Below, piece after piece: positions 58,888 through 64,000 of a DNA stretch of 64,000 nt. The number at the start of each line of letters is the position of its first letter. The first letter of the stretch is position 1. The notes beneath the pieces were generated by a model. That model ran no database searches and was not told where the DNA came from. It was given only the letters and a program-made list of their open reading frames with translations. Source of the stretch: Pontivivens sp032464575 (GTDB lineage: Bacteria > Pseudomonadota > Alphaproteobacteria > Rhodobacterales > Rhodobacteraceae); contig JAWDKM010000004.1 of NCBI GenBank assembly GCA_032464575.1, forward strand, positions 248,001 through 312,000. The letters are read 5' to 3'. A program made the position numbers and the translations under genes.

Positions 58888-59790
58888 ATGCACAACCTCA
58901 TTTTGACCCACTCTCTAAGTGCCGGGGGCACAATCCGCCAATTCTTCCGGAAAGTCTGGCCAAACGGACCGACACGCGTCGTGGCTTGCTATGATGACTA
59001 TTCACACGGTCCGCTTTTTGCTTCTGACTCAAGCAACGCTTTTTTCCTCGCGCGGCAAGAGTTTTGGAGATCACTTGATCTCTACGGTTCCGACATTGCC
59101 TACGACGATGATCTAACCGATGAGCATGGGTCGTTGATCAAGCAAGTAGGGTCCGCCAAGAATGTGGAGATATGGATTGCCGACAGCGTTCAAGACGCAT
59201 TCTACGCTGTGGTTACTCTTCACCTATTGGCTCTGGACAACATCGATACGTCTGACTTTTCCGTAAGATACTTCAGCGGCGAGCAAGTGAAATGGGGACT
59301 TGGCACCGTGAATGTCGAGAGACTTGAACAGTTATATGCCTCCACGGATGCCGAGAAAATCGACCACAAGCTTTTTTGTGATGCTTGGAAAGTTTTATCC
59401 ACGGGGTCAGGAACCGCGATCAAGACCTTCATTGGAGAACGTGACCCCTCAACTCCGTTGGCAAAGGCGCTCGCAGCATATTTGCTGCGGTTCCCTGAAT
59501 TCAACGGCGGACTTGGATCAATCGAACGTGCTTTGCTCGGAGCTGGAACGGATGAAATGAAAAAGTCTGCGTACACCGTCGGTCATGCCATGGTTTTGGG
59601 CAAGCCGGAGAGTGATAGGATTGGTGACTTGATATTGTTCAAGCCACTAGTGTCGCTTTGCAGCGAAAATAACCCCTGGTTCAAAGTCGAAGGCGACTCT
59701 CGAAACATGAGAAGCTGTTCAGCCCAGATTACCTCCAGTGGAAAAACGGCCCGCAAAAAATACTCCGTAGAAATCCTTCAAGCTGAATAG
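58888..59790 (+). CDS. DUF1835-like protein in a low-GC segment
   Basis: A 300-residue protein. The start HNLILTHSLSAGGTIRQFFR with VVACYDDYSHGPLF near 32-45 resembles the N-terminal DUF1835 domain (nucleotide-like fold seen with DUF3658), and the middle IEIWIADSVQDAFYAVVTLH-type segment near 94-112 agrees; the rest is not recognised. Codon use and base composition (near half AT) are far from the surrounding genes, and its flanks are also AT-richer. This suggests recent acquisition just behind the rpoD terminator. DUF1835 has no established function. ATG 58888 is chosen because conserved sequence begins there, although only GAGAA precedes it. Confidence 0.65.
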   Translation: MHNLILTHSLSAGGTIRQFFRKVWPNGPTRVVACYDDYSHGPLFASDSSNAFFLARQEFWRSLDLYGSDIAYDDDLTDEHGSLIKQVGSAKNVEIWIADSVQDAFYAVVTLHLLALDNIDTSDFSVRYFSGEQVKWGLGTVNVERLEQLYASTDAEKIDHKLFCDAWKVLSTGSGTAIKTFIGERDPSTPLAKALAAYLLRFPEFNGGLGSIERALLGAGTDEMKKSAYTVGHAMVLGKPESDRIGDLILFKPLVSLCSENNPWFKVEGDSRNMRSCSAQITSSGKTARKKYSVEILQAE

Positions 59791-59889
59791 CTAAACTGAG
59801 CCGACACGCGCAAACCAAACCCAAAGTCCGCTCTGTCCGCACAGCCGACCAACACGATTTGCGGACATGCCCTTGGTTTAAGGCTTGGC

Positions 59890-60369
59890 ATGGAGGATGA
59901 GGTGCCCGACCGCGTCGCCGATCTGCCCGAGCCCTTGCGCCACCGGATCGCCGGACGCGACCTGATCGTGTTCGACGGCGAATGCGTCCTCTGCTCCGGC
60001 TTCTTCCGCTTCATCGTGAAGCACGACAGGGCGGAGCGCTTCTCCTTCGCCATCGCGCAGGTGCCGCTGGGTCAGGAGCTCTATGCCGCGCTCGACCTGC
60101 CCACGGACGATTTCGAGACCAACCTGATCATCGTGGACGGGATCATCTATCGGAAGGGCCCCGCCTTCGCCGCCGCGATGAGCGCACTCGGCTGGCCTTG
60201 GCGGGCGCTCGGCGTGCTGCGATACGTGCCGCGGGTGATCTCGGAGCCGGTCTACAACCGGATCGCGCGGAACCGCTACCGGATCTTCGGGCGGCACGAC
60301 ACCTGCCTGATGCCGACGCCGGAACTGCGTGGTCGGTTCCTCGATCGGAGCGAGCCGCGGGCGGCTTGA
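59890..60369 (+). CDS. DCC family thiol-disulfide oxidoreductase-like protein
   Basis: A 159-residue protein of the DUF393/DCC family, predicted to have a thioredoxin-like fold. The naming motif DGECVLCSGFFRFIVKHD at about residues 29-46 gives a CxxC pair. Further landmarks are FAIAQVPLGQELY and GPAFAAAMSALGWPWRALGV, RYVPRVISEPVYNRIARNRY. Cytoplasmic, no signal. Function unproven. Its stop codon lies in the left arm of the 13-bp hairpin at 60368-60415. Confidence 0.85.
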   Translation: MEDEVPDRVADLPEPLRHRIAGRDLIVFDGECVLCSGFFRFIVKHDRAERFSFAIAQVPLGQELYAALDLPTDDFETNLIIVDGIIYRKGPAFAAAMSALGWPWRALGVLRYVPRVISEPVYNRIARNRYRIFGRHDTCLMPTPELRGRFLDRSEPRAA

Positions 60370-60415
60370 ATATGTTACAGACTTCGGCGCAGGGCAGAAG
60401 ACCTGTAACATATTC
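60368..60415. repeat. long perfect inverted repeat after the DCC gene
   Basis: GAATATGTTACAG (60368-60380) and CTGTAACATATTC (60403-60415) are exact reverse complements; the 22-base loop holds an inner CTTC...GAAG. The arms are AT-rich in a GC-rich genome and no T tract follows, so an ordinary terminator is unlikely. Confidence 0.75.
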
Positions 60416-60456
60416 GGGTGCACTCTGACGGATCCGAAGCGACACAGATCGGAAGG

Positions 60457-60517
60457 CCCCGGATCAAGTCCGGGGTGGTCGTTTTCCTAGCAACCGTCCC
60501 GGCCAAAGCGCCGGGAC
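60457..60517. repeat. R2 composite palindromes
   Basis: CCCCGGA-TCAAG-TCCGGGG (60457-60475) then GTCCCGGC-CAAAGC-GCCGGGAC (60496-60517). Same two elements in the same order as at 49725-49828. Confidence 0.65.
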
Positions 60518-60556
60518 CTCTCGCCCCGGCGCCTGCGAACGAGAGCCACCCCACGT

Positions 60557-61231
60557 TCACCCCGTCGGCATCAGGAACACCTCGCGGATCGCCGCGCGCT
60601 CCGGTTGCTCCAGCGCGTAGACGACGGCGTTCGCGACGTCCTCGGGCTTCAGCTTGTCGGGCTTGGGCTCGGAGAAGAAGGGCGTGTCGACCATGCCCGG
60701 CGCGATCACGGTGCAGCGCCCGCCCCATTCGCGCATCTCCTCGGCCATGTTGCCGGCATAGCCGTGCACGAACCATTTCGTCGCCCCGTAGATCGAACCC
60801 GAGATGTGGCGCCGCCCGGCTGCCGAGCCGGTGAGCACCAGATGCCCCTTCCGCTCGCGCAGATGCGGCAGGCTGACCCGCGCGGTGTAGAGCAGGGCCA
60901 TGATGTTGACGTCGACGAGTTGGCGCCATTCGTCCGGGTCGCCCTGCTCCGTTCCGGGCGTGTCGAGCCCCTTGCCCGCATTGGCGAAGGCGGCGTCGAG
61001 CCCGCCGAACCGGTCCACGAGCCGCGCCACCGCATCCTCCTGCGCCGCAAGGTCGGTCGCATCGCCCGGCAACGCCAGCGCGGCCTCGCCAAGGTCATTG
61101 ACCAGAGCCTCCAGCTTGTCGACGCTGCGGGCCATCAGGCCGACGGACCACCCGGCCGCGACCGCCGCGCGGGCCGTCGCCTCCCCGATCCCGCTCGAGG
61201 CGCCGGTGATGAAAAGAACCTTGCTGGCCAT
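60557..61231 (-). CDS. short-chain dehydrogenase/reductase
   Basis: A 224-residue classical SDR. Start SKVLFITGASSGIGEATARA with the TGASSGIG cofactor loop at 8-15, NAG in AAFANAGKGLD near 83-92, catalytic serine in LVLTGSAAGR near 130, YGATK near 144. The substrate loop FVHGYAGNMAEEMREWGGRC and APGMVDTPFFSEP follow. Closest in layout to the YdfG/serine dehydrogenase-like group. AGGAGG sits five bases before ATG 61231. Divergent from yjbQ. Confidence 0.88.
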   Translation of the reverse strand: MASKVLFITGASSGIGEATARAAVAAGWSVGLMARSVDKLEALVNDLGEAALALPGDATDLAAQEDAVARLVDRFGGLDAAFANAGKGLDTPGTEQGDPDEWRQLVDVNIMALLYTARVSLPHLRERKGHLVLTGSAAGRRHISGSIYGATKWFVHGYAGNMAEEMREWGGRCTVIAPGMVDTPFFSEPKPDKLKPEDVANAVVYALEQPERAAIREVFLMPTG

Positions 61232-61304
61232 GATATCCTCCTGCGATCGTGCCGGTGCCGGTGCCGGTCAGAACTGGACCGGTGCCGCTCCATTTCGAGG
61301 GATC

Positions 61305-61727
61305 ATGCCTGCGACAATCGCAATAGAGACCGCCGGACCGGGCCTCTACGAATTTACCCGGGAGGCGGTGTCGGTCGCGGGCCGACATGGCGGCGACGGC
61401 GTCCTGCACCTGATGGTGCGCCACACGTCCTGTTCGCTGCTGATCCAGGAGAACGCCGATCCCGACGTGCAACACGACCTGCAAGGCTTCCTCGAACGGC
61501 TGGCCCCGCCCGCGGACGATCCGTCGATGAGCTGGCTGACCCACGTGCTGGAGGGGCCCGACGACATGCCGGCGCATATTAGGGCAGCGCTTCTGCCGGT
61601 GAGCCTGTCGATCCCGATCGCGGGCGGCCGCCCGATGCTGGGGACCTGGCAGGGCATCTACCTCTTCGAACACCGCACGCGGCCGCATGTCCGCGAGGTC
61701 GCCGCGACCTTCGTCCGCGAAGGATAG
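61305..61727 (+). CDS. yjbQ: YjbQ/UPF0047 family protein
   Basis: A 140-residue single-domain protein of the UPF0047 family; E. coli YjbQ has weak thiamine-phosphate synthase side activity. Characteristic LHLMVRHTSCSLLIQENADP near residue 34-53, the aspartate-rich DDPSMSWLTHVLEGPDDMPA near 73-92 with histidine, and the final GRPMLGTWQGIYLFEHRTRP with metal-site residues. True role unclear. ATG 61305 begins the conserved sequence; the longer frame upstream is antisense to the SDR gene. Confidence 0.88.
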   Translation: MPATIAIETAGPGLYEFTREAVSVAGRHGGDGVLHLMVRHTSCSLLIQENADPDVQHDLQGFLERLAPPADDPSMSWLTHVLEGPDDMPAHIRAALLPVSLSIPIAGGRPMLGTWQGIYLFEHRTRPHVREVAATFVREG

Positions 61728-61872
61728 CTGTGGCGGCGGAGACTCAACCGCGCCCAACCGCACCTGGCCGCGCTGCGAGACTTGCCACACAACACGTGGG
61801 GCGGCACAGTAAGCACCGCACCACTGCTGGCGAGGGGCGCGACATCTCGCGTCCGATGGACGGAGTCTCACG

Positions 61873-62346
61873 ATGCGCTGCCCCTTCTGCGGAAACACCG
61901 ACACCCAGGTGAAGGACTCCCGCCCCGCGGAAGATCATGTCGCGATCCGGCGGCGGCGCTACTGCCCGGCCTGCGCGGGGCGCTTCACGACCTACGAGCG
62001 GGTGCAGCTGCGCGACCTCGTCGTGATCAAGAAATCCGGGCGGCGGGAGAGCTTCGACCGCGACAAGCTGGAGCGCTCGATCCGCATCGCGCTGCAGAAG
62101 CGGCCGATCGAGGCGGAACGGGTGGACCAGATGATCTCGGGCATCGTGCGGCGGCTCGAAAGCATGGGCGACAGCGACGTCGCCTCCGACACGATCGGGG
62201 AGATCGTGATGGAGACGCTCGCCCGGATCGACACGGTGGCCTATGTGCGCTTTGCCAGCGTCTACAAGAACTTCCAGGCGGCGGACGATTTCGAGGAGTT
62301 CGTCCACGAGCTGCGCCCGCCTGTGAAGGCCGGCGAGGATGACTGA
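61873..62346 (+). CDS. nrdR: transcriptional repressor NrdR
   Basis: Regulator of ribonucleotide reductase genes, 157 residues. N-terminal zinc ribbon CPFC (3-6) and CPAC (31-34) in RRRRYCPACAGRFTTYE, then an ATP-cone domain: RDLVVIKKSGRRESFDRDKL near 46-65, ERVDQMISGIVRRLESMGDS near 80-99 and DTVAYVRFASVYKNFQAADD. Slightly basic C-terminus. Its stop overlaps the ribD start by eight bases, the usual nrdR-ribD linkage. No NrdR box pair is visible in the 145-base leader. Confidence 0.95.
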   Translation: MRCPFCGNTDTQVKDSRPAEDHVAIRRRRYCPACAGRFTTYERVQLRDLVVIKKSGRRESFDRDKLERSIRIALQKRPIEAERVDQMISGIVRRLESMGDSDVASDTIGEIVMETLARIDTVAYVRFASVYKNFQAADDFEEFVHELRPPVKAGEDD

Positions 62347-63445
62347 GCCGGACGACCCCCGACATTTGCGACAGGCGCTGGCGCTCGCGGCGCGCGGGCT
62401 GGGGCGCACCTGGCCGAACCCCGCTGTGGGCTGTGTGATCGTGGCCGGGACCCGCGTGGTCGGCCGCGGCTGGACCCAGCCCGGCGGGCGCCCCCATGCG
62501 GAGGCGATGGCGCTGGAGGCGGCGGGGGGCGCGGCACGGGGTGCCACGGCCTATGTGAGCCTCGAGCCCTGCGCCCATCACGGGCGGACGCCGCCCTGCG
62601 CCGATGCGCTGGTGGCGGCGGGCGTGGCGCGGGTCGTCGTGCCGATGGAGGATCCGGACCCGCGTGTGTCGGGCCGCGGCCTCGCCCGCCTGCGGGAGGC
62701 GGGGATCGAGGTGGTGGTGGACCGCCGCTTTCGCGAGGCGGCCGAGGAGATTAACGCGGGCTTCTTCAAGCGCGTGCGAGAGGGGCGTCCGCTGGTGACG
62801 CTGAAGCTCGCGACGTCGGTGGACGGCCGGATCGCCACCGCGACCAGGGAGAGCAAGTGGATCACCGGGCCCGAGGCGCGGCGCGCGGTGCACCTGATGC
62901 GCGCCCAGCATGACGCGGTGCTGATCGGCGCAGGCACGGCGCGGGCCGACGACCCGATGCTCGACGTGCGGGAGATGGGGCTGGAGGGGGCGAACCCGGT
63001 GCGGATCGTCGCCGACGGCGCGCTGTCGCTGCCGCTGACCGGGCGGCTCGCGCAGACCGGGCGGGACGTACCGCTCTGGATCCTGCACCGCAAGGGCGTC
63101 GATCCCCATCGCTGGCAGGGGTGGGAGAGCGTGGGCGCCGAGCTGATCGAGTGCCGCGTGGACGGGACCGGCGCGCTCGACCCGGTGGACATGCTCGGCC
63201 AGATCGGCGCGCGCGGCGTGACGCGGGTGATGTGCGAGGGCGGCGGGCGGCTTGCGGCCTCGCTGCTCCACGCGGGGCTGATCTACCGGCTGGTGCAGTT
63301 CCAGGCGGGGCTGACGCTGGGCGCCTCGGGGCTCGCGGGACTGGGCGAGCTCGGGATCGAGCGGTTGGGCGACGCACCGCGGGCGGAGCTGTTCTCGGTG
63401 CGCCGGATCGGGGCGGACACGGTGGCGGAGTGGCGCTTCGGCTGA
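62339..63445 (+). CDS. ribD: riboflavin biosynthesis protein RibD (deaminase/reductase)
   Basis: Bifunctional enzyme of 368 residues for steps two and three of riboflavin synthesis. Residues 1-145 are the cytidine-deaminase-like domain with zinc site GGRPHAEAMAL near 50 and PCAHHGRTPPCADAL near 76-90; residues about 150-366 are the reductase (TLKLATSVDGRIATATRESK, RHLMRAQHDAVLIG-like segment near 190 and VMCEGGGRLAASLLHAGLI near 298). Starts within the end of nrdR (ATG 62339). Downstream ribE/ribBA are not in the window. Confidence 0.94.
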   Translation: MTEPDDPRHLRQALALAARGLGRTWPNPAVGCVIVAGTRVVGRGWTQPGGRPHAEAMALEAAGGAARGATAYVSLEPCAHHGRTPPCADALVAAGVARVVVPMEDPDPRVSGRGLARLREAGIEVVVDRRFREAAEEINAGFFKRVREGRPLVTLKLATSVDGRIATATRESKWITGPEARRAVHLMRAQHDAVLIGAGTARADDPMLDVREMGLEGANPVRIVADGALSLPLTGRLAQTGRDVPLWILHRKGVDPHRWQGWESVGAELIECRVDGTGALDPVDMLGQIGARGVTRVMCEGGGRLAASLLHAGLIYRLVQFQAGLTLGASGLAGLGELGIERLGDAPRAELFSVRRIGADTVAEWRFG

Positions 63446-63666
63446 GGGCCGGGCGCCGGTGGGGGTGTGCGCCTCCGGCGGGTATATTTCGGGCAAGAAG
63501 AAGCAGCAGGCGTGCCGCGTTGCCGTAGCCGCGGCCTTCGGCATGAGCGCATGAGGATTTCAGCTCCGATCACGCCGCAGGCGCGCCTGGCTCGGGCTGG
63601 AGAGTGCCGTCGGGCGCGTGACGGGCGGGACTGCCGCGGTTCTGATGGCCTGGCAGATCGATCGCG
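63446..63666. other. 220-base spacer between ribD and the HerA-like gene
   Basis: Convergent spacer built mainly of the extended R1 repeat at 63471-63596. No gene seen. Confidence 0.5.
63471..63596 (+). repeat. extended repeat R1 with conserved flank
   Basis: Core GCCTCCGGCGGGTATATTTC, GGGCAAGAAGAAG at 63471-63503, then about 70 bases on CGATCACGCCGCAGGCGCGC, CTGGCTCGGG at 63568-63597. Matches the inverted copy at 54415-54545 in both blocks. Confidence 0.8.
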
Positions 63667-64000
63667 TCAGCGGCCGCGGAAGAGGCCGCCGAGGATGCCG
63701 CGGGTGATCTGGCGGCCGAGCTGGGTGCCCATCTGCCGCGCGAAGGACTTGCCGAACGCCTCCATCGTGGTGTCGGAGCGGCGGCGCGGCTTGCGGTTGG
63801 TCGTGGGCGAGTAGCGGCGGGCGCTGCGGTATTCGCGGTCGCGCCAGCTCGGCGCGTCGTCGCCGCCGCGATAGGTCCGGTCGCGGGCGGGGGGCGCGTC
63901 CTCGGGCTCCGGCGCCTCGGTCTCGGCCCGGGCGCGCAGCTCCTCGAAGGCGGAGGTGCGGTCGACGGTCTGGTCGTACTTGCCCTTGAGCGGGCTTGCG
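63667..64000 (-). CDS. HerA-like helicase/ATPase (DUF853), C-terminal part only
   Basis: The last 110 residues of a DUF853/HerA-like ATPase; the N-terminal ATPase domain lies beyond the window. Visible: SPLKGKYDQTVDRTSAFEEL, a charged low-complexity linker (PEPEDAPPARDRTYRGGDDA, REYRSARRYSPTTNRKPRRR) and the terminal helix MEAFGKSFARQMGTQLGRQI, TRGILGGLFRGR. The KGKYDxTVDRxSA and final RQxGRxxxRGILG elements are the family's C-terminal signature. Frame is fixed by a TGA at 63667-63669. Confidence 0.82.
   Translation of the reverse strand, partial: ASPLKGKYDQTVDRTSAFEELRARAETEAPEPEDAPPARDRTYRGGDDAPSWRDREYRSARRYSPTTNRKPRRRSDTTMEAFGKSFARQMGTQLGRQITRGILGGLFRGR

Noticed and set aside
61728..61872. 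Riboswitch (FMN) upstream of nrdR-ribD
   Set aside because: None of the conserved FMN-aptamer blocks could be found in the 145-base leader.

Overview
This is a high-GC chromosomal segment that looks like a Rhodobacterales (Rhodobacteraceae-type) alphaproteobacterium. The main evidence is gene content and order: hisD followed by a UPF0262 gene and a low-molecular-weight tyrosine phosphatase, murA beside a DUF2948 gene, and an HdaA-type DnaA paralogue beside an AI-2E family permease. The alphaproteobacterial RpoD has a long acidic insert, and the intergenic repeats are GC-rich and palindromic. The assignment rests on reading the proteins; no database was searched.

Layout. 1-2.2 kb: partial aromatic aminotransferase, GNAT, mercaptopyruvate sulfurtransferase. 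2.4-7.4 kb: a putrescine-type ABC importer (potF-G-H-I on the minus strand) with a LOG-family gene and a GNAT behind it; a glutamine-synthetase-like enzyme of the gamma-glutamylputrescine synthetase type lies nearby on the plus strand, so the area is probably polyamine uptake and use. A low-GC gene sits between them. 11-17 kb: MscS channel, ribokinase, and a frc-type sugar ABC importer. 16.9-18.1 kb: a photolyase-like protein with an unusual domain order. 18.1-24.3 kb: the most unusual block. Three different proteins each carry a Rieske [2Fe-2S] domain, joined respectively to a ferric-reductase-like membrane domain, a glutamate-synthase FMN domain and a ThDP enzyme. They sit with three small or medium membrane proteins around one divergent promoter.

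24.4-26.6 kb is a scar: a truncated TPR gene, an IS3-type element killed by several independent lesions (one of them a 41-bp palindromic insertion), and an AT-rich stretch. 26.6-31.3 kb is a minus-strand housekeeping run (murA, DUF2948, a GNAT broken by one stop codon, hisD, UPF0262, phosphatase), followed by tRNA-Thr(GGT). 31.8-37.4 kb holds a histidine phosphatase/SnoaL fusion, an alpha/beta hydrolase, metG and an EEP-family nuclease-like gene. 37.5-41.5 kb has a DMT transporter, an SPFH/NfeD pair and dnaX. 41.6-46 kb has an exported NIT/PilJ-type protein, a histidine kinase with an ethylene-receptor-like membrane domain, and an ABC exporter.

46.4-53.4 kb carries a YdhR-like protein and a divergent TetR regulator, an acyl-CoA synthetase, an SDR, hdaA with an AI-2E permease, and a UPF0173 hydrolase. 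53.6-58.7 kb has a ceramidase-like membrane protein and the dnaG-rpoD pair with a clear rpoD terminator. 58.9-59.8 kb is a second low-GC insertion (DUF1835-like). 59.9-64 kb has a DCC thiol oxidoreductase, an SDR, YjbQ, nrdR-ribD and the end of a HerA-like ATPase gene. Two families of intergenic repeats run through the whole window.
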